DNA from: Actinoplanes sp. NBC_00393
GTDB taxonomy: Bacteria > Actinomycetota > Actinomycetes > Mycobacteriales > Micromonosporaceae
DNA: 64,000 nucleotides
Direction: 5' to 3'
Assembly: GCF_036053395.1 (NCBI RefSeq)
Contig: NZ_CP107942.1
Coordinates: 9,084,001-9,148,000, forward strand
Below, in pieces: positions 1 through 8,526 of this stretch. Position numbers and translations under genes: made by a program. Under the pieces are notes generated by a model. It was given only the letters and a program-made list of their open reading frames with translations, did not search any database and was not told the origin of the DNA. The number at the start of each line of letters is the position of its first letter. The stretch's first letter is position 1.

Positions 1-1
1 G

Positions 2-214
2 GTGGCCCGGATGCACTCGGTCGCCGACGACGAGTCCAGCCACGATCTGGTGGATTTCTCCACCGAGGAGGCGATCGTCGCGGCGGTCGACAAGGACGAG
101 GCCGGTTTCGTCCGGCACCTGGTGGAATTCGCGCACAGGTACGGTGACCAGGCCCGCGAGGACCACCAGGACTTCGTCGACGTGTTCCGCAACGGCCGCC
201 TCCCCGGCCTTTGA
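2..214 (+). CDS. C-terminal fragment of a DUF2252-like protein
   Basis: Only the last 70 codons lie in the window; the reading frame is open at base 2 and ends in TGA at 212-214, so the true start is upstream. The residues A-R-M-H-S near the left edge and the closing pattern YGDQAREDHQDFVDVFRNGR resemble the end of DUF2252 proteins, which commonly finish with a Y-[AG]-D-Q-x-x-x-D-[HY] segment after an ARxH motif. DUF2252 is an uncharacterised family with a kinase-like fold. The assignment rests on a short tail, so it is tentative. The downstream neighbour is convergent, with a one-base gap. Confidence 0.5.
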   Translation: MARMHSVADDESSHDLVDFSTEEAIVAAVDKDEAGFVRHLVEFAHRYGDQAREDHQDFVDVFRNGRLPGL

Positions 215-215
215 G

Positions 216-1190
216 TCAGTAGCGTTCGAGCACCGTGGCCACCGCGCTGCGGTGCCGGGCGCCGGCGTCCGGCGTGACGTCGTAGTAGAGGCCCTTCGAC
301 GACGCGGTGTAGGTGACCGACCCAGCGCTGGGTGCGTCCGGCGAGCAGCTCACCGCGACCTCGTCCGCATACTCGGGGAACCCGCCGCCTGCCGCCGGGC
401 CGACGGAGAGCTCAACCGTCCCGAAGCCGATGCAGACCGCCCGGACCCGATATCGACCCGGTTCGATGTCAGGCTGTTCGTAGCCCGTGCCGCCATCCGA
501 CAGGAACTCCGAGCCACTGCCGATGGACGCGCTCGTATCGTCGCCGAAAGCCTTGCCCGCCTGCTGCTGCCAGTAGGACTTGTCGGACTGCGCCAGTTCG
601 GCCTGCCAGCCGAAAGCGGCCCGACCCGGCCCGGCCACGTCCGGCACGACCTGCACCATCAGCGTGCTGCTGGCCCGGGCCAGCACCACCGGCACAGTCA
701 GGACCGTTTCCCTGGTGTTCTCGCAGGGCACGGGCGTCACGACCGCCGCCGGTTCGCTGCCGACGTTGCCGCTGATCACCGAGACCTCCATCGAGCCGGT
801 CCCGTAGCAGACCATCCGTACGTCGTAGGTGCCCCCGAGCACCGCCCCGCTGAACTGCTTGGGCCCGGAGCCGGTGTCGGTAATGATCTCGCCGAGCCCC
901 GGCGCGTCCGGTTCGCTGATGTCAAGAGCCTGCGCGACCCGCAACTTCAGCTGCTCGCTCGAGTACGTGGGCGCCTCGGACGCCGGTGTCACCGCCGGCA
1001 TCGGGCTCTCCGCCGGCCGGATCACCGCGACCAGCCCGGCCACCGCGAGCACCGCGATCGCCGTGGCGCCGGACAGGACGGCCCGACGCCGCCGGACGGC
1101 CTTGCGCAGCGGTTCGGTGCCCGGCGGACGGACCGTGGGCAGAGTCTCGGCTCGCAGGTCCGCGAAGAGTTCCTCGATCTGATCGGTCAT
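216..1190 (-). CDS. Membrane-anchored protein coupled to a SigE-family sigma factor (possible anti-sigma or sensor)
   Basis: A 324-residue protein with a short basic cytoplasmic N-terminus (residues 1-37, ending KAVRRRR), one membrane helix at about 38-60, and a long extracytoplasmic part. The outer part seems to hold two copies of one beta-rich unit: GTYDVRMVCYGTGSMEVSV and GRYRVRAVCIGFGTVELSV, each followed by a second Cys (CENTRE, CSPDAP), suggesting a disulfide per unit. The ATG overlaps the sigma gene's TGA (ATGA at 1187-1190), so the two are translationally coupled. Genes in this position after actinobacterial SigE-family sigma factors often encode membrane regulators, but no zinc-binding anti-sigma motif (HxxxCxxC) is visible; an anti-sigma role is inference from position. 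Confidence 0.75.
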   Translation of the reverse strand: MTDQIEELFADLRAETLPTVRPPGTEPLRKAVRRRRAVLSGATAIAVLAVAGLVAVIRPAESPMPAVTPASEAPTYSSEQLKLRVAQALDISEPDAPGLGEIITDTGSGPKQFSGAVLGGTYDVRMVCYGTGSMEVSVISGNVGSEPAAVVTPVPCENTRETVLTVPVVLARASSTLMVQVVPDVAGPGRAAFGWQAELAQSDKSYWQQQAGKAFGDDTSASIGSGSEFLSDGGTGYEQPDIEPGRYRVRAVCIGFGTVELSVGPAAGGGFPEYADEVAVSCSPDAPSAGSVTYTASSKGLYYDVTPDAGARHRSAVATVLERY

Positions 1191-1732
1191 CGCGCACCCC
1201 CGGCGTTGTCGGAGAGGTCGAGTTCGGCGGCGAGCGCGGCCCGCCCCCGGTGCAGCCAGGATTTGACGGTTCCGATGGCGACTCCCTCCCGCTGGGCGAT
1301 CTCGGCAAGCGGCAGATCGGCCATGTAGTGCAGCACCATCGCCCGGCGCTGGTTGTCCGGCAGCGTGCCGAGCGCGGCGACCAGGGCGACCCGTTCCGGG
1401 CCGGGCCCGGCGGTCTGCGGTTCGATCCGGCGCTGTTTACCGAGGAAACTCAGCGCGGTACGCGCCTTGCGCCACCGGCTGACCGCCAGGTTCCACGCGA
1501 CCCGGCGGACCCAGGCGACCGGGTCGTCGTACCCGGCGACGCTGTTCCACTTGATCAGCGCCCGGTAGAACGCCTCCTGGACGACGTCGTGCGCCTCCTG
1601 GCGGTCACCGAAGTAGGCGTAGAGCTGCACAGTGAGGTCGGCATAGTGCGCGGCGTAAACCTCATCGAACGACGGCGGGTCGTGATGCACGGCGATCCGC
1701 GTCTCCGATCCAGGCTCGGCGAGGGCTGTCAC
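1187..1732 (-). CDS. SigE-family RNA polymerase sigma factor (ECF type)
   Basis: A compact group IV sigma factor. Region 2 is visible in DEVYAAHYADLTVQLYAYFGDRQEAHDVVQEAFYRALIKW (core binding and -10 recognition) and region 4 in LPDNQRRAMVLHYMADLPLAEIAQREGVAIGTVKSWLHRGR, a helix-turn-helix for the -35 element. It matches the SigE family of SigK/SigE-like actinobacterial sigmas of about 170 residues, without sigma regions 1 and 3. The GTG at 1732 gives 181 residues; a GTG at 1690 (167 residues, starting just before HHDPPSFDEVY) has a GGAG 12 bases upstream and is a real alternative. Long upstream extensions in frame are open only because of GC content. Its stop overlaps the start of the membrane protein. 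Confidence 0.85.
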   Translation of the reverse strand: MTALAEPGSETRIAVHHDPPSFDEVYAAHYADLTVQLYAYFGDRQEAHDVVQEAFYRALIKWNSVAGYDDPVAWVRRVAWNLAVSRWRKARTALSFLGKQRRIEPQTAGPGPERVALVAALGTLPDNQRRAMVLHYMADLPLAEIAQREGVAIGTVKSWLHRGRAALAAELDLSDNAGGAR

Positions 1733-1866
1733 GGCGACTACACGCCGACGCCCGGTGACCGGTTGCGCCCGGCCGCCGGCAATTCTCCCGCGTACTCGCC
1801 GCGGTCCGCGTCGTATCGACCACACGCCTGTGCCCCGGCGGAACGTTGCGTAGACGGATCGGACCA

Positions 1867-1883
1867 TAGGATGACCCCCATGA
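1867..1883 (+). promoter_or_regulatory. Start region of nuoC: SD AGGA or -10 TAGGAT
   Basis: TAGGAT at 1867-1872 can be read in two ways. As AGGA (1868-1871) it is a Shine-Dalgarno sequence 8 bases before the ATG at 1880. As TAGGAT it resembles a -10 hexamer whose +1 would fall on about base 1880, giving a leaderless message, which is common in actinobacteria. The first reading favours 1880 over the in-frame ATG at 1871. No convincing -35 is seen (CGTTGC lies 17 bases upstream). Confidence 0.4.
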
Positions 1884-2572
1884 CGCCCGAAGAGGTCGGT
1901 GACCGGCTGGTCGCCCTGCTGGCGACGGACGATCCCGACACCGGCGCGGTCACCGCCGAGGTCTCCGGTGGCGGCCCCGGCCACGCCCGTGCCGTGGTCG
2001 ACGTGCCGGTGGCCCGCTGGTGGTTCGCCGCCGAGGCGGCCCGCGACGCCGGTGCGCTGGGCTGCGACTTCTTCGACTGGCTCTCGGCGGTGGACGAGCT
2101 CGACGACGGGTTCGCCGTGGTCGCCCACCTCTGGTCGACGCGCCGCCGGCACGGGCTGCTGCTGCGCACCCGGGTGTCCCGCGAGGACCCGGTGGTCGAG
2201 TCCCTGGTGGACCTCTATCCGGGCGCTGCCTGGCACGAGCGCGAGACGCACGAGATGTTCGGCATCGCCTTCTCCCGCCACCCCGATCTGCGCCCGCTGC
2301 TGCTGCCGCCGGAGTTCGAGGGGCATCCGCTGCGCAAGGAGTTCGTGCTCGCCTCCCGGGTGGCCAAGCCGTGGCCGGGCGCGAAGGAACCGGGGGAGTC
2401 GGAGGCCGGCGCCGCGAAGCGAGCCCCGATGCGCCCACCCGGCGTCCCCGACCCGAACGAGTGGGGGCCGCTGAAAGGCAAGGTGCCGCCGCCCGAGAAA
2501 CCGGCAAGGCCGGCCCGGGCCCCGCGCGCCACCCCGGCCGGGCCCCCGAAGACCGATGGGGAGACCGCCTGA
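1880..2572 (+). CDS. nuoC: NADH-quinone oxidoreductase subunit C (NuoC-like)
   Basis: A 230-residue protein of the NuoC/30-kDa subunit family, part of the peripheral connecting module of complex I. The family signature lies in the middle: DLYPGAAWHERETHEMFGIAFSRHPDLRPLLLPPEFEGHPLRKEF, where W-x-E-R-E-x-x-[ED]-[ML]-[FY]-G and the G-H-P-L-R-K-[DE]-[FY] end are diagnostic. After this comes a Pro/Ala/Lys-rich tail of about 60 residues that ordinary NuoC proteins lack and that is probably disordered. The stop shares one base with the nuoH ATG (TGATG). It is the only peripheral-arm subunit besides NuoI in this cluster; its usual partners NuoB and NuoD are not next to it. Confidence 0.88.
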   Translation: MTPEEVGDRLVALLATDDPDTGAVTAEVSGGGPGHARAVVDVPVARWWFAAEAARDAGALGCDFFDWLSAVDELDDGFAVVAHLWSTRRRHGLLLRTRVSREDPVVESLVDLYPGAAWHERETHEMFGIAFSRHPDLRPLLLPPEFEGHPLRKEFVLASRVAKPWPGAKEPGESEAGAAKRAPMRPPGVPDPNEWGPLKGKVPPPEKPARPARAPRATPAGPPKTDGETA

Positions 2573-3528
2573 TGCCGCTCTGGCTCGATCTGCTGATCCG
2601 GGTCGCGGCCGTCATGGTCGGCTTCCTGGTGCTGCCCCTGGTCGTCGGCCAGGCCGAACACAAGGTGATGGCACACATGCAGGGTCGCGTCGGCCCGATG
2701 TACGCCGGCGCCTTCCACGGCTGGGCACAGCTCATCGCCGACGGGGTGAAGTTCGTCCAGAAGGAGGACATCACCCCACGGGACGCCGACCGGACGGTTT
2801 TCCGCCTCGCTCCGATCGTGGCGCTTTTCCCGTACCTTGTGGTGATTTTGACCATCCCGCTCGGCCCGAACCTGGTCGCTCAGAGCTTGGACATCGGCCT
2901 GTTCCTGGTCCTCGCCGTCCTCGGCATCGGCGTGGTCGCCGTCCTGATGTCCGCCTGGGCCTCGGCCAACAAGTACAGCCTGCTCGGCGGCGTCCGCGGC
3001 GCCGCGCAGCTGCTCGGTTACGAGCTGCCGCTGGTGCTGGCCGCGGCCAGCGTCGCGATGGCCGCCGGCACGCTCAGCCTGCCCGGCATCGTGGAGGCCT
3101 GGCAGCCCTGGTGGCTGCTCTGGCAGGCCCCGGCCGCGCTGGTCTTCTTCATCGCCGGCCTGGCCGAGATCCGGCGTCCCCCGTTCGACATGCCGATCGC
3201 GGATTCCGAGCTGGTCTTCGGCTACATGACCGAGTACACCGGCCTGCGTTTCGCGTTCTTCCTGCTCGCCGAGTACGTGGGCATCGTGGTGATCGCGGCC
3301 CTGACCACCGTGCTGTTCCTGGGTGGCTGGCACGGCCCGTTCGAGGAGCAGCTCGGCTGGCTGTGGACCCTGCTGAAGATCTTCGCGCTGTCCTTCGTGA
3401 TCATCTGGTTCCGGGTGTCCTACCCGCGTCTGCGCGAGGATCAGCTGCAGCGCCTCTGCTGGCTGATTCTGGTCCCGGTGGCCCTGGCTCAGCTGGTCCT
3501 CACCGCCGCAGTGAAGGCCGCGCTCTAG
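2572..3528 (+). CDS. nuoH: NADH-quinone oxidoreductase subunit H
   Basis: A 318-residue multi-helix membrane protein of the NuoH/ND1 family, which forms the quinone-binding chamber where the membrane and peripheral arms meet. Diagnostic segments are [18 protein letters not shown] (the conserved E-x-[RK]-x-x-[AG]-x-x-Q-x-R-x-GP pattern), [17 protein letters not shown], and [30 protein letters not shown], corresponding to the ND1 loop with E-x-x-R-x-P-F-D. About eight hydrophobic segments are visible, the usual number for the family. The length is a little short but both signature loops are intact. It starts on the ATG overlapping the nuoC stop. A 55-base gap then leads to nuoI. Confidence 0.95.
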   Translation: MPLWLDLLIRVAAVMVGFLVLPLVVGQAEHKVMAHMQGRVGPMYAGAFHGWAQLIADGVKFVQKEDITPRDADRTVFRLAPIVALFPYLVVILTIPLGPNLVAQSLDIGLFLVLAVLGIGVVAVLMSAWASANKYSLLGGVRGAAQLLGYELPLVLAAASVAMAAGTLSLPGIVEAWQPWWLLWQAPAALVFFIAGLAEIRRPPFDMPIADSELVFGYMTEYTGLRFAFFLLAEYVGIVVIAALTTVLFLGGWHGPFEEQLGWLWTLLKIFALSFVIIWFRVSYPRLREDQLQRLCWLILVPVALAQLVLTAAVKAAL

Positions 3529-3583
3529 ACCTTTGGCGGGGCGAGGTCGCGTCGAGCGGCATGACCGGGCAGGATATGCGCTT

Positions 3584-4210
3584 GTGAGTGAGAACGGCGA
3601 CCGCATCGCGCCCGGCAAGGGCCTGCTCGACGGGCTCGCGGTCACCTTCAAGACGATGACCCGGCGCTCCACCACCCAGCAGTACCCCGACGTCGAGCCC
3701 GATCTCCCACCGCGCTCCCGCGGTGTGATCGCGCTGCTCGAGGAGAACTGCACGGTCTGCATGCTCTGTGCCCGTGAGTGTCCCGACTGGTGCATCTACA
3801 TCGACTCGCACAAGGAGGAGGTCGTCGTTCCGGGCGCCGCGCGGGCCCGCCAGCGCAACGTGCTGGACAAGTTCGACATCGACTTCTCCCTCTGCATGTA
3901 TTGCGGGATCTGCATCGAGGTCTGCCCGTTCGACGCGCTGCACTGGACCCCCGAGTTCGAGTACGCGGAGACCGACGTCCTCTCGCTGCTGCACGACAAG
4001 GACCGGCTGGGCGAGTGGATGCGCACGGTTCCTCCGCCGCCGGCTCACGACGTGCTCGGCGAACCTTCCAAGGAGGAGGCAACCGCAGCCCGCAAGGCCG
4101 CAGGCCCGGGCGCGGCAACAGCCGCAAAAACCGCAAGACCCGCCTCGGTACGGGCTACGCCATCTCGCCCGGCGCAAGAGGTCGAACCGGCTCCGGAGCC
4201 GGAGCAGTGA
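3584..4210 (+). CDS. nuoI: NADH-quinone oxidoreductase subunit I (two 4Fe-4S clusters)
   Basis: A 208-residue ferredoxin-like subunit that carries iron-sulfur clusters N6a and N6b and passes electrons toward the quinone. Both motifs are complete: C56-x2-C59-x2-C62-x3-C66-P and C104-x2-C107-x2-C110-x3-C114-P. The GTG at 3584 is chosen because AGGA (3571-3574) sits 9 bases upstream and the protein then begins close to the conserved GLAVTFKTM segment. Residues after about 155 form an Ala/Pro/Lys-rich tail like that of the NuoC here; shared low-complexity tails may be a local lineage trait. The GTG start of nuoJ overlaps its TGA. Confidence 0.95.
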   Translation: MSENGDRIAPGKGLLDGLAVTFKTMTRRSTTQQYPDVEPDLPPRSRGVIALLEENCTVCMLCARECPDWCIYIDSHKEEVVVPGAARARQRNVLDKFDIDFSLCMYCGICIEVCPFDALHWTPEFEYAETDVLSLLHDKDRLGEWMRTVPPPPAHDVLGEPSKEEATAARKAAGPGAATAAKTARPASVRATPSRPAQEVEPAPEPEQ

Positions 4211-4728
4211 CCGTCGCGGACGTGCTGCTGCTGGCCCTCGGCGCCGTGGCAGTCGGTTCCGGCGCGCTCGTCGTCACCAGCAGCCACCTGGTCCGCTCCG
4301 GCCTCTACCTGGTCGTCAGCCTGGGCGCGATCGCCGGCCTCTACCTGGTCCTCGGCGCCGAGCTGGTCGCCTGGGTGCAGGTGCTCGTCTACGTCGGCGC
4401 GGTCGTCGTGCTGCTGCTGTTCGCGGTGATGCTGACCCGCGCCCCGATCGGCCCCTCCACCGACCTGGACCGTCCCGCTCTCCCGGCCGCCCTGATCGGC
4501 GGCGGCGTCGGGATCGGCCTGACCGCGCTCTTCATCGACGCCTTCCGCTGGGTGAAGTACCCGAGCCCGGAACCCGGCACCGCGGAACGGCTCGGCGAGC
4601 AGATCTTCGGCGCCTGGGTGCTCCCGTTCGAGGTGCTCTCGATCCTGCTGCTCTCCGCGCTGGTCGGCGCGATCATCCTGTCCCGCCCCGACCTGGGCGC
4701 CCGGAGCGCGGACGAGGAGCACGCCTGA
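4207..4728 (+). CDS. nuoJ: NADH-quinone oxidoreductase subunit J
   Basis: A 173-residue membrane subunit (ND6 homologue) of the proton-pumping arm. The family core is the stretch around [25 protein letters not shown], which forms the discontinuous third helix with the conserved V-Q-[VI]-[LI]-[VI]-Y-x-G-A pattern. Five membrane helices fit the hydrophobicity. The GTG at 4207 overlaps the nuoI stop (GTGA), and its TGA shares one base with the nuoK ATG, so the gene is tightly coupled on both sides. Confidence 0.94.
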   Translation: MTVADVLLLALGAVAVGSGALVVTSSHLVRSGLYLVVSLGAIAGLYLVLGAELVAWVQVLVYVGAVVVLLLFAVMLTRAPIGPSTDLDRPALPAALIGGGVGIGLTALFIDAFRWVKYPSPEPGTAERLGEQIFGAWVLPFEVLSILLLSALVGAIILSRPDLGARSADEEHA

Positions 4729-5045
4729 TGCACGTCGTCATCCCGTACGTGGTGGGCGCGCTCCTGTTCGCCCTGGGCGTCTACGGCGTGCTGCGCCGCC
4801 GCAACGCGATCCTGGTGCTGATGGCGGTCGAGCTGATGCTCAACGCGGTGAACCTGATCCTGATCACCGCCGACGTCTCGCTGCGGGCCGTCACCGGCGG
4901 GGTCTTCACGCTCTTCGTGATCGTGCTGGCCGCCGCCGAGGTGGGTGTCGGGCTCGCCATCGTGCTGCAGTACTACCGGATGCGCCGGGCCGTCGCGATC
5001 GACGAGGTGCCGCTGGCCGCCGACGAGGAGCGGGTGACCGGGTGA
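4728..5045 (+). CDS. nuoK: NADH-quinone oxidoreductase subunit K
   Basis: A 105-residue, three-helix subunit (ND4L homologue). The diagnostic second helix LVLMAVELMLNAVNLILI contains the conserved glutamate and the M-x-x-E-[LI]-M-L-N-A-[VA]-N pattern; the second conserved acidic residue is in helix 3 (AAAEVGVGLAIVL). Both glutamates are part of the proton path in characterised enzymes. The length is standard. It starts at the ATG in TGATG and its stop overlaps the nuoL GTG (GTGA). Confidence 0.96.
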   Translation: MHVVIPYVVGALLFALGVYGVLRRRNAILVLMAVELMLNAVNLILITADVSLRAVTGGVFTLFVIVLAAAEVGVGLAIVLQYYRMRRAVAIDEVPLAADEERVTG

Positions 5046-6976
5046 GCGTCGACACTCTTGGGCCGCTGCTGCCGCTCGTACCCCTGCTTGCGGGCCTGAT
5101 CGGTCTCCTGCTGCGGCCCGGCGACGGCGATGCCGGGCGGCGCCGGCTGGCGGCCGCGCTCGGTGTCGCGGGCGCCGGTCTGGCCGTGCTCTTCGCGTTC
5201 ATGGTCGCGCTGGACCCGGCCGAACCGTCCGGCGATCCCTTCATCGATCCCTACGACACCGGCCTCACTCTGGGCGCCTTCGGCGAGCTGACGATCCGGT
5301 TCAGCACGATGATCGGGCCCGGCGCGGCCTATGTGGCGCTGGCCGTCGCGGTGGTCGCGCTGCTCGTGCAGGTCTACTCGATCGCTTACCTGCACGACGA
5401 CCCGCGCTACGCGCCGTACGCGGCCCAGATCAGCCTCTTCACCGGCGCGATGCTCCTGGTCGTCACCACCAGCGACCTGATCGTGCTGCTGATCGGCTGG
5501 GAGGTGATGGGCGCCTGCTCCTACCTGCTGATCGGGCACGACCGGCGGCTGCCCGAGGCCCCGGCCGCCGCGGTGAAGGCGTTCCTGGTCACCCGGGTGG
5601 GTGACGTCGGCTTCCTGCTCGGCATCGCCGTGCTGATCTCGGACGCCGGCAGCACGTACCTCGGCACGGTTCTGGCCCACGACTACTCGGCCGGAACGCT
5701 GACCGCCGCGCTGCTGCTGATCCTGGCCGGGGTGGCCGGCAAGAGCGCGCAGTTCCCGCTGCACACCTGGCTGCCGGACGCGATGGCCGGCCCCACCCCG
5801 ATCTCCGCGCTGATCCACGCGGCGACGATGGTCGCGGCCGGCGTCTACGTCGTCTTCCGCCTCTACCCGCTGTTCGAGCAGTCGCCGACCGCGCTCGCCG
5901 TCCTCGGCGTGCTGGCCGCGATCACCATCCTGCTCGGCGCCCTGTCCGCGACCGCCCAGGACGACCTGAAACGGGTGCTGGCCTGGTCGACGGTCTCCCA
6001 GATCGGCTACATGACCGGTGCGCTGGCCGTCGGCTCGCCCGCCGCCGCGCTGTTCCACCTGCTCACCCACGCCGCGTTCAAGGCGCTGCTGTTCCTCGCG
6101 GCGGGCGCGGTGATCCACGCAGTCGGCACCAACCTGCTGTCCCGGATGGGCGGCCTGCGGGAGCACATGCCGGTCACCTTCTGGTCGTTCGTGATCGGCC
6201 TGGGCGCGCTGGCCGGCGTCCCACCGCTGGCCGGCTTCTGGTCCAAGGAGACCGTGCTGACCGCGGCCGCGCACGCCACCGAGGGCGGCGAGCCGGTGCC
6301 GGCCTGGGCCGGGTGGGTGGTCTGGCTGGCCGCGCTGCTCGCCGTGGGCATCACGGCGTGGTACGCGACGCGCCTCCTCCTGCGAGCCTTCTTCGGGGTC
6401 TCCCGCGCCCACGGTGTCGACGGGCCGGACTGGGAGATCGGTTTCGACGATGCGCGCTACCACCGGCCGGCCGTGCCGCACGACCCGCCCTCACTGATGC
6501 TCGTCCCGTTGCTGGTGCTCTGCATCCCGTCCGCGCTGCTCGGCCTGGCCGCCTTCGCGCCCGGCTTCCGCACCGGCCTGGAGCTCGAGGAGCCCCACCT
6601 GGGCGTCGCGATCGCGCTGCCGATGCTGCTGCTGGTGACCGGTGTCGGCACCGCGTGGTGGCTCTGGCGGGCGGTGCCCGGCGTCGACCCGGCACTGGCC
6701 CTGGGCCGGGCCGGGCCGTTCTTCGCCGCCGGGTTCCGGCTCGACGACGTGCAGCACCGCCTGGTCGTGGTCCCGGTCCGCGCGCTGGCCCGGCTGGTCA
6801 CCGCCACCGACGAGCGGGTGGTCGACGGCGCGGTGATGGGCGCCGGCTCCTCCACCCGTCGCCTCGGCGGCCTGCTCGCCGGCGCACACCGGGTGGCCCT
6901 GCCGGCCGCCGCCGTCGCCGTCTGCACCGGCGCTCTCGTGCTCGCCGCCGTCGCGTGGTTGGGAGCCCTGGCATGA
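5042..6976 (+). CDS. nuoL: NADH-quinone oxidoreductase subunit L
   Basis: The distal antiporter-like subunit of complex I, 644 residues. Family marks include WEVMGACSYLLIG (conserved E and the C/S-Y-L-L-I pattern), KSAQFPLHTWLPDAMAGPTPISALIHAATMVAAGVYVVFR with the channel lysine and histidines, and the HAAFKALLFLAAG segment. A C-terminal extension of about 130 residues corresponds to the lateral helix and last membrane segment expected for NuoL. The GTG start overlaps nuoK; the ATGA overlap with nuoM couples the next gene. Confidence 0.96.
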   Translation: MSVDTLGPLLPLVPLLAGLIGLLLRPGDGDAGRRRLAAALGVAGAGLAVLFAFMVALDPAEPSGDPFIDPYDTGLTLGAFGELTIRFSTMIGPGAAYVALAVAVVALLVQVYSIAYLHDDPRYAPYAAQISLFTGAMLLVVTTSDLIVLLIGWEVMGACSYLLIGHDRRLPEAPAAAVKAFLVTRVGDVGFLLGIAVLISDAGSTYLGTVLAHDYSAGTLTAALLLILAGVAGKSAQFPLHTWLPDAMAGPTPISALIHAATMVAAGVYVVFRLYPLFEQSPTALAVLGVLAAITILLGALSATAQDDLKRVLAWSTVSQIGYMTGALAVGSPAAALFHLLTHAAFKALLFLAAGAVIHAVGTNLLSRMGGLREHMPVTFWSFVIGLGALAGVPPLAGFWSKETVLTAAAHATEGGEPVPAWAGWVVWLAALLAVGITAWYATRLLLRAFFGVSRAHGVDGPDWEIGFDDARYHRPAVPHDPPSLMLVPLLVLCIPSALLGLAAFAPGFRTGLELEEPHLGVAIALPMLLLVTGVGTAWWLWRAVPGVDPALALGRAGPFFAAGFRLDDVQHRLVVVPVRALARLVTATDERVVDGAVMGAGSSTRRLGGLLAGAHRVALPAAAVAVCTGALVLAAVAWLGALA

Positions 6977-8526
6977 GTTACGAATCCTTCAGCACCACCG
7001 GCACGGTCTGGCCGGGGATCCTCCTCGCGGTGCTCCTGGTTCCGGCTCTCGGTGCTGCCGTCGTCGCCCTGATGCCGCGACGTGGCGACGACCGTTCGGC
7101 CCGTGTGGTGGCGACGGTGTTCGCCGCAGTCACCTTCCTACTCACGCTGACCCTGGGCCTGCCGGTCGGGGAGACCGAGTTCGGCTGGTTCACCTACGGT
7201 CCGGGCGGGCCGGCGCTGATCCCGTGGCTCGATCTGCAGTTCGACTGGGTGCCGGCGCTCGGGCTCTCCTTCCACCTCGGGGTGGACGGGATCTCGTACC
7301 CGTTGGTGGTGTTGACCGGGCTGCTCACGCTGCTCTGCTGCGCGTACACGATCAAGAAAGTGCCGGACGGCGGCTCCGGCCGGAGCCTGGCCGCGTTGCT
7401 GCTGGTCCTCGAGGTCGGCATCCTCGGCACCTTCCTGGCCCTGGACCTGATCCTGTTCTTCGTCTTCTTCGAGATCGTCCTGCTGCCGATGTACGCCGTG
7501 ATCGCCGGCTGGGGCGGCCCGAACCGGCGCGCGGCGGCCCGCAAATTCGTCCTCTACACCCTCGCCGGCTCAGTCCTGCTGCTGCTCGGCGTGGTCACCG
7601 TGGTCGCCGACGCGGGCACCGGCGACCTGATGGAGCTGACCGGCGCCAGCCCGCTCGGCCGGACCACCCAGGCGATCGCGTTCACCCTGCTGCTGCTGGC
7701 CTTCGCGGTGAAGGCGCCGCTCTGGCCGCTGCACAGCTGGCTCCCGGACGCGCACACCGAGGCGCCCACGGTCGGCTCGGTGATCCTGGCCGGCGTGCTG
7801 CTCAAAATGGGCACCTACGGCCTGATCCGGGTCGGGCTCGGCGTGGCCCCGGACGCCGCCGAAGCGGCCGGCCCGATCCTCGGCCTGTTCGCCGTCCTCG
7901 CGATCATCTTCGGCTCGCTGATCTGCCTGCGTCAGTTCGAACTGAAACGCCTGATCGCCTACTCCAGCGTCGGCCACATGGGTTTCGTCCTGCTCGGCAT
8001 CGCCACCTTCACCGAGGCCGGCATCCAGGCCGCGCTGATCGGCAACATCGCGCACGGCCTGATCACCGGCCTGCTCTTCTTCCTGGTCGGCACGATCAAG
8101 GACCGGGCCGGCACCGGCTCGCTGAACCAACTGAGTGGCCTTCGCGAGTCCGCCCCACGCCTGGCCGGCCTGCTCGGCTTCGCCGCGATCGCCTCACTCG
8201 GCCTGCCCGGCTTGGCCGGCTTCTGGGGCGAGGCGTTCGCCGTCGTCGCCGCCGTCCAGGTCGGCGGGCCGTACTGGCTCACCCTGGCCGCCATCGCCGC
8301 CGTCGGCGGCGCGCTCACCGCGGCCTACTTCCTGCGCCTGCTGCGGCAGGTCACCCACGGTCCAGCCACCCCCGAGGTACGCGCATTGCGCCCCTCGATC
8401 ACCGGCAGCGAGTGGTTCGCGTGGGCGCCGCTGATCGCGCTCACCCTGGCTGTCGGCCTGGCCCCGGCGCTGGTGCTGGCGAACACGTCCGCGCCGATCC
8501 TCGGAATCCTGGCAGGTACACCGTGA
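6973..8526 (+). CDS. nuoM: NADH-quinone oxidoreductase subunit M
   Basis: A 517-residue antiporter-like subunit (ND4 homologue) with about 14 membrane helices. Signature segments are LHLGVDGISYPLVVLTGLL near the N-terminus, FFEIVLLPMYAVIAGWGG with the conserved glutamate, AFAVKAPLWPLHSWLPDAHTEAPTVGSVILAGVLLKMGTYGL, and LKRLIAYSSVGHMGFVLLG. These are the classic NuoM motifs and separate it from NuoL and NuoN. The ATG at 6973 overlaps the nuoL stop, and the TGA overlaps the nuoN GTG. Confidence 0.96.
   Translation: MSYESFSTTGTVWPGILLAVLLVPALGAAVVALMPRRGDDRSARVVATVFAAVTFLLTLTLGLPVGETEFGWFTYGPGGPALIPWLDLQFDWVPALGLSFHLGVDGISYPLVVLTGLLTLLCCAYTIKKVPDGGSGRSLAALLLVLEVGILGTFLALDLILFFVFFEIVLLPMYAVIAGWGGPNRRAAARKFVLYTLAGSVLLLLGVVTVVADAGTGDLMELTGASPLGRTTQAIAFTLLLLAFAVKAPLWPLHSWLPDAHTEAPTVGSVILAGVLLKMGTYGLIRVGLGVAPDAAEAAGPILGLFAVLAIIFGSLICLRQFELKRLIAYSSVGHMGFVLLGIATFTEAGIQAALIGNIAHGLITGLLFFLVGTIKDRAGTGSLNQLSGLRESAPRLAGLLGFAAIASLGLPGLAGFWGEAFAVVAAVQVGGPYWLTLAAIAAVGGALTAAYFLRLLRQVTHGPATPEVRALRPSITGSEWFAWAPLIALTLAVGLAPALVLANTSAPILGILAGTP

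Noticed and set aside
15..2550. Large overlapping plus-strand frames over the sigma and nuoC region
   Set aside because: They are shadow frames; the nuoC signature is read only in the frame starting at 1880.
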